Positions 31,802 to 43,491 are shown, counted from the stretch's first letter. The stretch is 64,000 bases of DNA from Notamacropus eugenii (GCF_028372415.1 NC_092875.1:228197136-228261135); one strand, 5' to 3'. The notes: a model not told the origin generated them from the letters alone. Program-made: numbers and translations.

Positions 31802-32269
31802 TGTATTGCCCAGGCTATATTCACATCACTGAGGATGGCTATGAATATGCTGGTGTAGTTCTCCATGGCAAAGCATAAAAGACTCTCCACATAGGAAGCT
31901 GAAGAAAAACATTTATTCAGATACCAGAAAGCCAAAATCCAGAACCAGAAAGCCAAATCCATCATAGTAGCTAAGAAGTAAATACACATTAGCACTGCTG
32001 GGGACAAAGGCATTTTCCAGCCTTGACCCCTCCCACCAGGGCCTTCCCACAAGCAAACACTCCAAGCCTTGCTGGGCTTCCAGGCCTGCTTCCTCTCTCC
32101 TACTCCCTGCTGTCCTTAGCTTCCTCCAGGTTCTGCTCCACCTTTCCTGTTCCACACTGTTCAGCAAGCTCCTCCCACCACTTGTAACTTAGACTTCTAG
32201 GTGATTTAAGCAGATCACATGGACCTATTAATGAATGGGAAAGATCTTTCCATTTAAATTGCCATTACA
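31802..32269 (-). mobile_element. Solo LTR, family B, 468 bp
   Basis: It begins TGTATTGCC and ends GCCATTACA on the plus strand, so on the minus strand it runs TGTAATGGC..TACA. A perfect 5-bp duplication, gttaa, flanks it (31797-31801 and 32270-32274). On the minus strand AATAAA lies at 31912-31917. A perfect 14-bp palindrome (32238-32251) lies near the minus-strand start. The second copy of the family is at 34737-35928. A 5-bp TSD points to an ERVL-like or similar class. A long minus-strand frame inside is shared in part by the second copy but looks incidental. Confidence 0.8.
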
Positions 32270-32614
32270 GTTAAATAAAAGAAAATTTTTAAACCAAATA
32301 GCCCAGGTAGAGGGAGGGCATTGTTTGTTTCCACAGTAAAAAGAAGGCTCTAAGGAGAATACAGGACACGTTTTGATGAGTAGAAGTTATATTAGGTTAT
32401 ATATATGTAGGTCATTAAAAAGCAGTATAAAAAGATGAAGAGATTACATTCATATCTTGGGAACTAGTACATGAGTAGAGTGAATCAATATGCTTATGTA
32501 TTGCAAATTTGCCACCAAGCTAAATTCAAACCCACTCTCCCCACAAAATGTGTCCCCGAGGTGTTGGGGGAAAACTGTGTGCTTTTGTTATTACTCTGCC
32601 TTTGAAGGGCAAGT

Positions 32615-32845
32615 AGCATGTGCAGTGAGCACTGACACAAGTGTCAGGAGGGTCTGAATTTATCTGGCATCAGACATTTGCTGGTTGTGTGACCCTGAGC
32701 AAATCACCTAATTCTGTTTGTCTCAGTTCCTACTCTGTAAAATGAGTTGGACAAATAAATGTAAAACCACTTAGGTATCTTTGTCAAGAAATCCCCAAAT
32801 GGGGACATGAAGGGTCAAATACAATTGAAATAACTTAACTACAAA
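32615..32845 (+). repeat. SINE with RTE/BovB-like tail
   Basis: 'tgtgtgaccctgagcaaatcac', 'gtctcagttcctactctg', 'gtatctttgtcaagaaatccccaaatgggg' and a decayed tail 'gggtcaaatacaattga'. Confidence 0.7.
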
Positions 32846-33100
32846 GTTACATTAACTTGGCTTCCAGGTCACATGACTAATATGGAAGTCTAAACCTTTT
32901 ATCCTATCCTTACAATCTCTCAAACCCCTCCAAAATGATAACTATATGTAAGAAATAAGTAATTGTAGCTGTCTCAATAAGCTAAAACACCAACAATCTT
33001 AACAAAATAACAACTTGATAAATTAGCAGCAGAGACAGCTAATCCCTATTTCCTATCTTGATCACTAAGCACATCCAAAAACCCTCACATTGTCAGAATT

Positions 33101-33846
33101 TGTGATGGCCAGCAAAATAGGATCTGTTGCTGTTATTGTTTTGGTATAATCAAGTGCCTTGGGTTGAATCTTGCCTTTATCAATCAAGAGTCTTTACTAG
33201 GAGTAAAGTACAGAAACAAGAGTTTCTTTAACTAGAAACAGTATATGTGTTTGTATTGTTAATGTGATTAAAGATCTTCCACACCCATTACTGGGTCTGC
33301 CCATGAAAGGGAGTTTGATTAGGGAAGATCTGTAGGAAGGTCCAAGCCTTTTGTTAATATGGCACTGGTTTTCAAAGGTTGTGATGCCCTCTAGCTCTAA
33401 AAAATGTGTAAACACTCTGTATTTATTACTCTTTGAGACTTAGTTTTTGTAAGAATATTTAAGTGCCAGACAAGGAATCTGGGAAGCTGCTCTAAGGAGA
33501 CACCACCCCACCCCACCAGCTTTGAAAACCCAGAGGTCAGTGCTTCCCTCTCTGGTAACTATGGTCACCATAGTTGAACTTTCTAGCAGAGAAAGCATAG
33601 TTGAATTCTACCAGAGGAAGCCATATCTGTTGATCTTTGATTCCTGAGTATTTTCTTTGAAGTTCAGGGTTCTGACTTCCCTGAAATAGGTGAAAGATAT
33701 ATGTGCTTGGTTAAAGGAATTTATGGAAATGTGCTTGATTAAAGTGATTGTTAACCCCTCGAAAGTTACCTTTCCTTTAACAAATGCAGATCTAAGAACG
33801 TGTGATAGCAGACCCCCTTGTGTATCTTGGGGTGTTTACTGTTACA
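33101..33846 (+). mobile_element. Solo LTR, family A, 746 bp
   Basis: It starts TGTGATGGCC and ends CTGTTACA, and is flanked by a perfect 5-bp duplication, gaatt (33096-33100 and 33847-33851). It has the family landmarks 'aagagtctttac', 'cccattactggg', 'ctctagctctaaaaaatgtgtaaacactctg' (decayed TATA region), 'cagaggtcagtg' and 'gcagatctaagaac'. No internal sequence adjoins it. Confidence 0.85.
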
Positions 33847-34346
33847 GAATTGCACAATAGGACTCATGTGTTTGTGCTTTGGGATTCACCAAGCACTTTC
33901 CTTGCTGCTACAGTGTCTGCCCACATACTTACCTGCCCCTTGTCCTCATGCCACCATTCTGTAGCAACAAGCAACAGAACTCTACTCTGCTTCCCCTCCC
34001 TCTTGCAAAGGAGATGAAAATATTAGAAAGAAGAAACATGATTGTTTGGGGGAGGGGGGGTAGCACACCCTATACTCTAGCTGTGCTCACTAAGAAAATG
34101 GAAAATACAGAAAACTGAAGCAAAACACCAGCATTTAGTGGTGAGCAGGTAGTATTCTATCAGTACTAAAGGAAACGGAACTGGCATTCAATCAGTACTA
34201 TTTCTTACTCCCAAAGTTAGTAGGGGCAGGGACTAGGGTTGATGAAACATGAATAACCAGAATGGGAGAAAGCTGATATAACTTTAAGGCCTCATCCTCA
34301 TACACCATCAAAAGGGAAGGAGTTAGAAAGAAAATAATAGGAGATA

Positions 34347-34347
<1 letters not shown>

Positions 34348-34406
<59 letters not shown>
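34348..34406. repeat. (TG)n microsatellite
   Basis: About 29 uninterrupted TG units. Confidence 0.97.
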
Positions 34407-34407
<1 letters not shown>

Positions 34408-34736
34408 AGAAGTGGAGACTGAAATGAGCAAAGATACCAGAAGGAAGAATAGTCAGTTGAAAACCTTAAGCACAAACAGGTTTAAAAAAACATAGGAGAT
34501 ATTAATTGCACAAGAGAAGATGATTTTAGCACATCTAAATCAGTCCAAAGATTTCTTTTTAAAAATTATCGCAATTCAAAAGGAAATAAAACAACATTGA
34601 CGAAGGGGAGAATGTTGTTGATTACAAAGAGAACATGGAAACAAAGTGGCATATTCTCAAATGGTTCAAGATAAAAATTATAAATAGATAACATTTATAT
34701 AGTACTTAGTATGTTCTAGAAACTGTGCTAAGTGAT

Positions 34737-35928
34737 TGTAGCACCAAAGTGATATTTACAGCACCTACGGCAGCCATGAATATGCTGACACAATTCAGAA
34801 TTGTGAAATACAACAGACTCTCCACATGGAAGACAGAACCATAACATTTATTCAAACACCGTAAAGCTGAATCCCAACACCAGAAAGCCAAATCCATCAT
34901 AGCAACAAAGAAATACATACACAATAACAATGCAGAAGGCACTACCATCCCTAAACCTTCCCTCTGTTCGGCTTCTGTATCAGTAAGCACCCCAACATAC
35001 ACAGGAGCCCTGCTATCACAGGTTCTTAGATCTGCATTCATAAAAGGAAAGCAACTTTCAAGGGGCTAACAATCACTTTAATCAAGCACATGTATCATTT
35101 CTTTAACTGAGCACATATATTATTCACCTAATTCAGGGGAGTCAGCACCCTGAAATTCAAAGAAAATACAGAGAAATTAAAAGTCAGCAGACATGGTTTC
35201 CTTTGCCTGACCATAATTCAACAGACAGGTACAACTGTCTGACCATACCAAAGAGGGAAGGATGACATCTGGGTTCTCAAAGCCAGGAGGACTCCTTAGT
35301 GGCTTTCCAGAGTCCTCATCTGGCCAAACAAACCTTCTTACCAAAACTAAGCCCCAAAGTAAAACCTTACCCTCAGAGTATTTATACCTTTTTTAGAGCC
35401 AGAGGGCATCCCAATCCTTGAGAACCAGTGCCTCATTAACAAAAGCTGCAGGTATTCCTACAAATCTTCCCTAATCAAACTCCCCATGATTGAAAGGCCC
35501 ATTAATGGGTGGGGAAGATCGTTAATCACATTAACAATACACATACATATATTGTTTGTAGTTAAAGAAACTTTTGTTTCTGTGCTTCTGGTAAAGACTC
35601 TTGATTGATAAAGGCAAGATTCAGTCAGAGGCAACTGATTATACTAAAACAAAAAACAGCAAAAGATCTATTTTGATTGCCATTACAGCTTCCCACAAAC
35701 CAGCTCCCTTAAACAAAATCACAAACAAGCTCTCCCACTCGTGTTAGTTTCTGCCTTTCCCAGCTCTGACTGCTCTCTAACTTCCTCTCATTTCTGCTCT
35801 ACCCTTCCTGTTCCACCCATTGAGCAAGTTCCTCCCACCACATGTGACTTAGGCTTCCATGTGATTTAAGCAGGTCACCTGGTCTATTAATCAATGGGAA
35901 AGATCTTCCCATTTAAATTACCATTACA
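34737..35928 (-). mobile_element. Solo LTR, family B, split by family A LTR
   Basis: It starts TGTAGCACC and ends CCATTACA, with a perfect 5-bp duplication gtgat (34732-34736 and 35929-35933). With the inner LTR and one inner TSD removed it is 475 bp, close to the 468 bp of the copy at 31802-32269. It shares with that copy the words 'gactctccacat', 'catttattca' (AATAAA on the minus strand, 34847-34852), 'agaaagccaaatccatcatag', 'gcaagttcctcccaccac' and the AAGATCTTCC region near the end. Confidence 0.85.
34976..35687 (-). mobile_element. Solo LTR, family A, 712 bp, innermost insertion
   Basis: It starts TGTATCAG and ends GCCATTACA on the plus strand, with a perfect 5-bp duplication gcttc (34971-34975 and 35688-35692). 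On the minus strand it has a good TATA box in the family A position (GGTATAAATACTCTGAG, near 35385). It lies inside a family B LTR that itself lies inside a SINE, so it is the youngest of the three. Confidence 0.88.
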
Positions 35929-36149
35929 GTGATTTGCAATCATTATTTCATTTGATTTTCACAACAACCTTGGGAGGTAGAAGCTATTATTATCCTCATT
36001 TTAATAGATGAGGAAATTGAGGCAGAGTGGTTAAAGGACTTGATGAGTTTTACAGTTACATAGCTAGTAAATGTCTGAGGCTAGATTTAAACTCAAACCT
36101 TCCTAAATTCAGGCAGAATTCATGACCTGCACAGCAGAAAAAATTGACA

Positions 36150-36960
36150 GAATTTTTAAAAACAACTTTAATCCATGGGGGGCATTTATGTAAATGAAAG
36201 ACAGTTTTGGCGATGTGAAGGTTGCGAGATGCACAAGTCTTCAGTAGTAAGAAACTATTGCTCCCAAGGACTACCTGCCAAACAAGTAGCCTGTGCCTAC
36301 TCTTACATTAAAGTCTTCCAGAATTACAAGCTTGTCTTCCTTTGGCACATTGATGATGAGGGTCTCCAAGTCTTCATAAAATTTTTCTTTGACCTCCTCA
36401 GAGTTCATCATGGTGGGAGTATACACACTGATGATTGCAGCTTGGCATTTTCCTGCAAATAACAATCATGTTGTCATGAACATGTCATTCATTCCTTTTA
36501 GAAGACAAGCCTGTTGTCTAGATTATTTTTGATTGCAAAACCCACACCAACTTTACAGTGCTCCCCTTCACAGTGCCAGTCCAGTAATCTGTGTATTCAG
36601 CTCCAAATTTAGTACACCAGCCTTTATTTCACTCAGGCCTGCTATTTGGATGTAATGCCTGCTGAGTTCTCCCACAAGAGCTGTTCATCTTTTGGGTATA
36701 CTGAATTTCATGTTGTCCATAAGTGTGCACACATTCCATCTACCAATGGTGAGTGGAATCATCTTTGCAGCAGTTTTTGTATTTTTGTGTGTGTGTTTCA
36801 ACCACAGTGTGGATCCCTGTCTGCTGTGGTAAGAAGGCCAGGGTTGGATAAAGCAGATAATGTTTTGGGGCACCTTTTCTAACCCCTTCCTTACACTAGG
36901 AGGTGAGCAGTACAGTCCTTCAAAGGCTGTTCAGGACTTCTGGTGCCAGGATGGCATAAT
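36150..36960 (-). mobile_element. RTE-clade LINE, 5' part with endonuclease relic
   Basis: On the minus strand the protein starts with LTIGRWNVCTLMDN (near 36760), the N-terminal strand of the RTE apurinic endonuclease. Further on come an AAIISVYTPTM segment and KLVILEDFNVRVG, where the catalytic Asp and Asn of the usual GDFNARVG box remain but the Gly is Glu. LLLKTCASRNLHIAKTVF near 36190-36250 ends the domain. Stops and frameshifts break it, and the reverse transcriptase is missing. This is the LINE clade expected to mobilise the RTE-tailed SINEs in the window. Confidence 0.75.
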
Positions 36961-36969
36961 ATTATGAGA

Positions 36970-38095
36970 TATAAAATATATAATTTTGATTATATAAAAT
37001 TAAGAAGTTTTTGCAGAAACAAAACCAATGCAACCAAAATCATATGGAAAGCAGAAAACTGGAGGGGGGGGGGGGGAATTTCGTAATAAGTGTCTCTGGT
37101 AAAGGCCTCATTTCTCAGATGTATAGAGTACTGAGTCAAATGTATAAAAATACAAATCATCTCTCAGTTGATAAATGGTCAAAATATATGAACAGATAGT
37201 TTTCAGACAGAGAAATCAAAGCTATCTGTAGCATTGACTGCTCTGAAAACACTACTGATCAGAGAAATGCAAATTTAAACAACTCTGAGGTACCACCTCA
37301 CACCTATCAAAGTGGCTAATGTGACAAAAAAAAAAAGAAAATGTTGGGTGTTGGAAGAGATGTGGGAAAACTGGAACACTATTGCATCATTGGTTGAGTT
37401 ATGTATTGAACCAACCATTCTGGAGAGCAATTTGGAACTATGCTAAAAGGGCTATAAAACTGTGCCTACCCTTTAATCTAGTAACACCACAATTAGGTCT
37501 ATATCCCAGGAGACATCAAAAAAAAGGAAAAAGATCTATTTCTACAAAAATATTTATAGCAACTCTTTTTTCAGTGGCTAAGAACTGGAAATTAAAGGAA
37601 TGTCCATCAACTGGGGAATGGCTAAACAAGCTGTGGTATATGGTTGTAATTGAATATTATTGTGCTAAAAGAAATGACAAGCAGGATGATTTCAGAAAAA
37701 CCTTGAAATAATTACATGAACTCATGTGCACTGAAGTGAACTGAACAAGAAGAACATTGTACACAGTAATAGCAATATTGATAGATGACGAACTGTGAAT
37801 GATCAATACAATGATCCAAGACAATTCCAAAGGACTAATGATGAAGCATAAATACTATCTACCTCCAGAGAAAGAACTGAAATTGATTGAATACAGACTA
37901 AAGTATGCTATTTTTCACTTTATTTCATTTTTCTTTCATTCTAGTCTTCTTGTATAAAATAACTAATATGAAAATGTTTTACATAATTTCACATATATAA
38001 CCTATATCTTCTTGCTTACCATCTCAGGAATGGAAGGGTAGGGAGGAAGGGATGGAAAAATAGAATTTGGAACTGAAATAAAAACGTTAAAAAAT
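36970..38095 (+). mobile_element. 5'-truncated L1, 1.1 kb
   Basis: Landmarks: 'gattatataaaattaagaag', 'caatgcaaccaaaatc', 'gagaaatgcaaatttaaacaactctgagg', 'ccattctggagagcaatttggaac', 'catcaactggggaatggctaaacaa' and the terminus 'gaatttggaactgaaataaaa'. It covers the ORF2 C-terminus and 3' UTR and has several frameshifts. A run of 13 G (37064-37076) interrupts the coding part. Confidence 0.8.
37064..37076 (+). repeat. Homopolymer G13
   Basis: A run of 13 G inside the L1 ORF2 relic, unusual for coding-derived sequence. Confidence 0.85.
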
Positions 38096-38097
38096 CG

Positions 38098-39420
38098 GGA
38101 GATGGGAGGAAAGCTGCTCAGACATCCGGGGTGTTGCCAAATCCCACCGCTGCTTCCAGTGAGAAGATAACCTTATGGACTAGGCCACTTGTCTGCAGGG
38201 TTATTATTATAGATCCTAATGTAGCTACACCTGCTGCTTTGTCACCTTCTGTCCCCACAGGACTTTGAGATAGGAAAGAATGATAAAATGGTACAGGTAA
38301 CATCTTTTAATTTCTGCATAAATTGGACTTAAGTGAAGCAGAGCTGGGTTAAGTTGTTGACCTCACTCTCTCTTCCAGCATCATTATATCCAATGGCAGG
38401 ACAAAGTCAAGAGGACTGGTGATGTCTTGGATATAGTGGATGATCTTGGCTGGCATCTTTGTTGTCTGACCAAACTCCAAACACTGCAGGACCTGCTTCA
38501 GCTGCTTTCAGGACCACTGGAACTAGTTGTTCTCACTGGCCCATTCCACTAGGGTAACTCTTCACATGTTTGAGGCAGATGGCCCTCTAACTAACTGTGA
38601 TAGCAAGCAAAGTATGATCTTTTCCAGTTTTGGTTTTAGTATAAAGTGCCTCTGATTGAATAATGTGATTAAAGAAGATCTTCCCCACCCATTAATGGGC
38701 CTGGGAAGATTTGTTGGAAGGCTTGGACCTTTTGTTAATGAAGCACTGTTTTTCAAGGGTTGTATGCCCTCTGGCTCTAAGAAGTGTATAAACACTTTGA
38801 AAGTGAGGTTTCACTTTGGGCTTTTTTGACTGGAAGTGTTTTGTTTGGGGAAACAAGATTCTAGGAAGCCACTAATGAGCCTCCTTGCTTTGAAAACCCA
38901 GATGTTGGTCCTCTCTCTGGTAACTATGTATGTATGGTCAGACATTTATCTGTTGATCTGTGATGTATGTCAGTTTAGCTCTGTTGGTTGAATTAGATTT
39001 TTCTGTATTTTCTATGACATATGTGCTTGATTACAGGAGGTTTTTAGCCCCTCAAAAGTTGTCTTTCCTTTCATGAATGCAGATCAAAGAACCTGTGACA
39101 GCACGCCCCCCCCCCATGTATGTCAGGGTGCTTTCTGTCACGCTAACTGAAGGGTTTGAGACCCCTAAGGAGCCTCAATCTGATTTAGCCCTTCTGATGT
39201 AACAATTTACTGGGGTGTGGCCACTAACCTTCTAGGGTTTCTTGGAGACACAGTTGAGAGTTGGGTGGATCAAGTGGACACCAAAGGCGGAAAGCAGCCC
39301 TGACAAGCTTCAACACCCCTTACACCAGAGGTTCTTGTTCTCCTTAAACACACTCTACACCTCCCCAAAAAAAACTCACGATCCTTCCACAGAAAGTACT
39401 GTACATGAAAAAGGAAGAAA
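38098..39420. repeat. Interspersed repeat of unknown class, split by an LTR
   Basis: Blocks 38098-38595 and 39148-39420 appear to belong to one element. Words such as 'gacaaagtcaagaggactgg', 'ggatgatcttggctgg', 'ctgaccaaactcc', 'gagacccctaaggagcc' and 'aacaatttactggggtg' are ones I associate with a recurrent marsupial repeat. I cannot tell whether it is the 5' UTR of the RTE LINE to its left or a separate family. Confidence 0.35.
38596..39142 (+). mobile_element. Solo LTR, family A, 547 bp
   Basis: It starts TGTGATAGCAAGC and ends CTGTCACG (a decayed CA end), with a perfect 5-bp duplication ctaac (38591-38595 and 39143-39147). It has 'agatcttccccacccattaatggg', 'ctctggctctaagaagtg' and TATAAACACTTTG. 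It is shorter than its relatives, mainly through a deletion in the first 150 bases and in the middle. Confidence 0.85.
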
Positions 39421-39425
39421 GAAAA

Positions 39426-39664
39426 GAAGCATTTATTGATCACCTGCTATGTGCAAAAACTGTGCTAGGCATCTTAAAAATATTATCTGATTCTCACAAC
39501 AACCCTGGGAAGTAGGTACTATCATTATCCCTACTTTACAGTTGAGGAAACTGAGGCAAAGTGGTTCTCCAGTGACACAGCTATTAAGTATCTGAGGCCA
39601 GATTTAAATTCAGATCTTCCTAATTCTAAGCCCAGTGTTCTATCTACTCTATCACCTAGCTGCA
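39426..39664 (-). repeat. CORE-SINE (MAR1 type), antisense, near complete
   Basis: 'agcatttattgatcacctgctatgtgc', 'tctcacaacaaccctgggaagtagg', 'ttacagttgaggaaactgaggcaaag' and the head end 'ctatctactctatcacctagctgc'. Confidence 0.85.
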
Positions 39665-39674
39665 TTTTTCAAAA

Positions 39675-41500
39675 AAATAATAAACAAGGAGACTACATCA
39701 TGCTAAAAGAAATCAAAAACAACAAACCAATATGAATGCTAAATTTATATGCTCCAAATACCTTGGCACCTATAGGAACTAAATTATAGGAAGTTATAGA
39801 CAGTAACATAATAATCACAGGAAACTGCAATGTCCCTTTCTTCCCTTTGGACAAACCAAATAGAAAGATGAATAAAAGGGATGTATAGAATTGAAAAAAA
39901 GCTATTAGACAAATAAGAGAAAACATGTAAAATATCTGGACTGCTAAAGGATATACATATTTCTCAGCACCATGTGGAAATATTTTAAACAATTTACCAT
40001 CAGCTAGGGCACAGAAAGATCGCAAATACATGAACAAAGGAATAGTAGACATCTTTTATAAACAATAACAACAAAATGGTAAAACAGAGAAAAGACACTG
40101 ACCCAAATTGAAATTTAAAATGACATCCTATATAACAAGCAGATCAAAAACCAAATCATAGAAATTGGATGAAACTTATGTGAAAGGAAATAATAATGAT
40201 GAAACATTATATCAAAAATTTTGAGATACAGCTAAAATAGTTCTCAGAAAAATAATTTCTATAAACAAATGTTGACAAAATAGAAAAGGAGAGGGATAAC
40301 AGACTGAATATGTGTTTATTTTAATTAGACAATCAACAAATAAACAAACCCAAGAGAATTACAAAAGAACAGGTATTTAAAATTAAAGGAGAAATAATAA
40401 ACTAGACATCAAAATGACCATACAAATTATCAACAAAGTTAAAAGTTATTTTTAAAAGACTAATAATATTGACAAACCTTTTGCCAATCTGAGAAAAAAT
40501 AGACAAAAAAATCATATCAACAAAATATCAAGTGAAATCACTTTATCAAAGTAAATAAAAAGAATTATCAGAACCTACTATGTATAATTATATGCTAACA
40601 AAACACAAAACAAAAAAGAAACAGAATAGCTTCAAAAAATACTTAAGCTATCAGAAGACCAAACAGAGATTTTAAACAATCCAATCTCACAAAAGAAAAT
40701 AGAACTAGCTGCAAAGGGCCTATCAAATGGGATAAAAAACTTATGAATTCACAGGATAATTCTATCAAAATTCAAAAGAATAATTAGTACCAATGTTAGA
40801 CAAATTATTTTCAAAAGTTGAGAAATAAAGCACTCTATGAGACTCTTTTTATTAGGTAAATATAATCTTAAAACAGGGAAGGAAGAATTTTTAAAATGGA
40901 GCTGTAGATCAATACCTTTAATGAATATTCAAACTTCAAATAATATCTTGTCAAACAAATGTATCCAAGAAATCATTAATTATTATTAAATTGCCTTTAT
41001 GCTAGGGATATAAAGATGGTTTAACATTAAGAAAACAATCAATATATTTAAGCAGATTTTTAAAAATCAAAATCTACATGATTATCTCAATAGATAAAGA
41101 AAAAGTCTTTGAAAAACTGCAAAATTAATTTATATTTTTAAAAAACTTAAAAGTATGGACTTAAAGGGACTTTTTAAAATTACACAAAATTATCTATGTG
41201 AAAACCAAAACCAAACATTACATATAATGAGGATACATTAGAAGTTTTCCCAATAAATATAAGACTAAAGCAAGGATGTACACTCTCCCTGGGATTATTT
41301 AGTAAAGTTCTAAAAATTCTAGCAATAGCAATAAGCCAAGAGAAAGAAAGTAAAGGCCTAAAAGATATCCAAAGAGAAAACTGTCCTTATTTGTTGGTTA
41401 CATGATGATTTATTTGTAAAACCCAAGAGAATCAGCAAAGATATTAATTAAGACAATTAATGCGTTCAGCAAAGTTCCAGGTTACAATATAGAGCGAGAA
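39675..41500 (+). mobile_element. L1 ORF2 relic (endonuclease to reverse transcriptase), sense
   Basis: This is A-rich sequence with L1 ORF2 landmarks: 'ggagactacatcatgctaaaag', 'ctaaatttatatgctcc', 'atttctcagcaccatgtgg', 'gggcacagaaagatcgcaaa', 'gactaaagcaaggatgtacactctccc' (RT palm) and 'tttgttggttacatgatgattta', the degraded equivalent of the FADD catalytic box. Every frame is broken many times, so this is one of the older L1 copies here. Confidence 0.75.
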
Positions 41501-41504
41501 AAAG

Positions 41505-43290
41505 TCAGAGCTGACTACAACATATACCACTGAGCTTGCCACGCTCCTTGGGTTCTTGCTTGGATAAATACACCACAGAGGGGACAGAGTGAACTCTTAA
41601 TTGGGTCACTAGCAATGGGGATTGTATCAAAGATGATTGGCAAGTGTGGCTCAGAACAAGGGAGTCATGCTTGTAGAAACTACCTCCTAGGTAGCCAATA
41701 ATAATCAAGATCCATGGTTTGGGGGATCTTTTTGCTTCAGGACATTTTTCCAGATCTTTTGCTTTCTTGGACTTTTCTAACAGAGGGAATGATAAGGAAA
41801 TATCTTTACTTTCTACTTTCTTGGTGTCAATGGTAGTTTACAGTGGAAGTATATCATAATAAGGAAAATACGAGTGCCAATGAAATACTAAGTCCAACCT
41901 CTGAGTCCTTTCCTACCTTCTGCCTATTTTCTCTTATGAGCAAAAGTCAGAATATCAATGTTCAGAAACTGATGTTTCTAGCCTTGACTGTTATCTTGTA
42001 GGTTGAATGTTCCTTATTTCAGAGTTTGGGCAATAATTGAATGGAGGATGAAGATGTTTAGTAACAGCATATTTCTTGGAAGAAGAAAAATTCCAGCATC
42101 ACCTTGTACCTATAAACTAATTTTTTTTTTATTTTTAAAAAACATTTTAGGATGTCCAAAATATCTGGATCCTATCAACCTTTCATAACAGCTGTGAGTG
42201 TTTAGACAATGAGTTAAATGCAAAAGAGTTTTTTACCACCCAGAGGGTATGAGTTCAACAGGTAATTAAAGTGGTTTTTGCATTTGTTCATATTTATCAT
42301 TCAGACCTTTGAATCTTATGTATTTTTGTAGGAATAAAATAAAGTCCTAATAACTGTTGAGTATATTTATAAAAGAAATCTTGTTATCTGTATTGTTTTA
42401 GAAATGTCCCTGAAGTTTTACTCTGGCATGAAGGCAGAGTCAAAGAGAGAAAACTGACCCCCTTAGCTTCAGGCTCTAAGACAGACCCAATTTTATGTGA
42501 TCAAAGAGACCTATTTTGGGGATTCTGGGATGCAGGCTACATACAGATAAGCAAATATGAGGAAATCTGAGAAAAGAAGGTATAATAACAAATGGTGGAG
42601 TTTGGGGCAGGGGGAAGAGAAATTGTCAAACAGAATTCAGGAAAGTTTCTTATAAATTAAGGTCCCAGTTTTAGCACATCCCCTCTAATTTCAACACCAT
42701 GCCCGAACTAGCAAAAATGAATTCAGGAATTACAGGGTTACTATGACACCTCAAGGATAAAAGCAAACCCTGAAGTGTCCCAATGCATTGTTTGGGAACA
42801 GTGACCCAGGATTAATCATACTTCATGCTGTTACATATTTGTGAATGAAACAATAGCCTTCTTAAGAGTATCATTATCACCATGATAACTGCAAGTCTAA
42901 TTTTCAATCAGAAGTCAAATTCAAAGAAATAATTCTTAAAACAGTAAGATCTTTGAATTAAAAATCTATTCTTGGTCCTCTTCATAATCATAAATATTTT
43001 CATAGAAGATCCAATCATTTAACCTTAAAGTCTTTTAAGAACCATACTGGGTCTCTAAAATTCTAAGAACCATCTTGATATCCCATGGATCCTGTGATGA
43101 CAAAGATTGCAACTTCATTTTTCTGTGATTCTATGTGATATGCCTAGAAGTCTCACAGTGAGAGCAAAATAGCATGATAGGAAGTAAGAATTCATGAAGG
43201 CAAGCACAGTTATCATCAGTGAGGTAACATGGTATAGTGCGAGAAAAAAATGTAGATTCAGAAAAACTTGGAAAAAAGTCCATATCCCCA
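41505..43290. other. No recognised repeat or gene
   Basis: Apparently unique DNA. Frames are short and without recognisable domains. Confidence 0.35.
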
Positions 43291-43491
43291 GCTATGAGGG
43301 ACAGCTAGGTGGCACAGTAGATAGAGTATCCAGCTTGGAGTCAGAAAGACTTATCTTTCTGAATTCAAATCTGGCCCCAGTTGCATTGTAGTTCTGTGAC
43401 CCTGGGTAAATCACTTAATCCTGTTTGCCTCAGTTTCTTCATCTATAAAATGAGCTGAAGAAGGCAATGGTAAACAACTCCAGTATCTTTG

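Larger units (their letters stand above)
34680..36140 (-). repeat. CORE-SINE (MAR1 type), split by nested LTRs
   Basis: The left stub (34680-34736) reads 'taacatttatatagtacttagt' and 'aaactgtgctaagtgat'. The right part (35929-36140) continues 'gtgatttgcaatcattatttcatttgat', 'acaacaaccttgggaggta', 'gatgaggaaattgaggcag' and 'catagctagtaaatgtctgagg'. When the LTR and one copy of gtgat are removed the SINE is continuous. Confidence 0.8.

Noticed and set aside
39693..40052. 119-codon minus-strand hydrophobic frame
   Set aside because: It is the antisense of A-rich L1 ORF2 sequence. The Phe/Leu/Ile richness follows from base composition.
43298..43370. tRNA gene candidate in SINE heads
   Set aside because: The heads of the SINEs are tRNA-derived but lack an intact cloverleaf, and they continue into SINE bodies.
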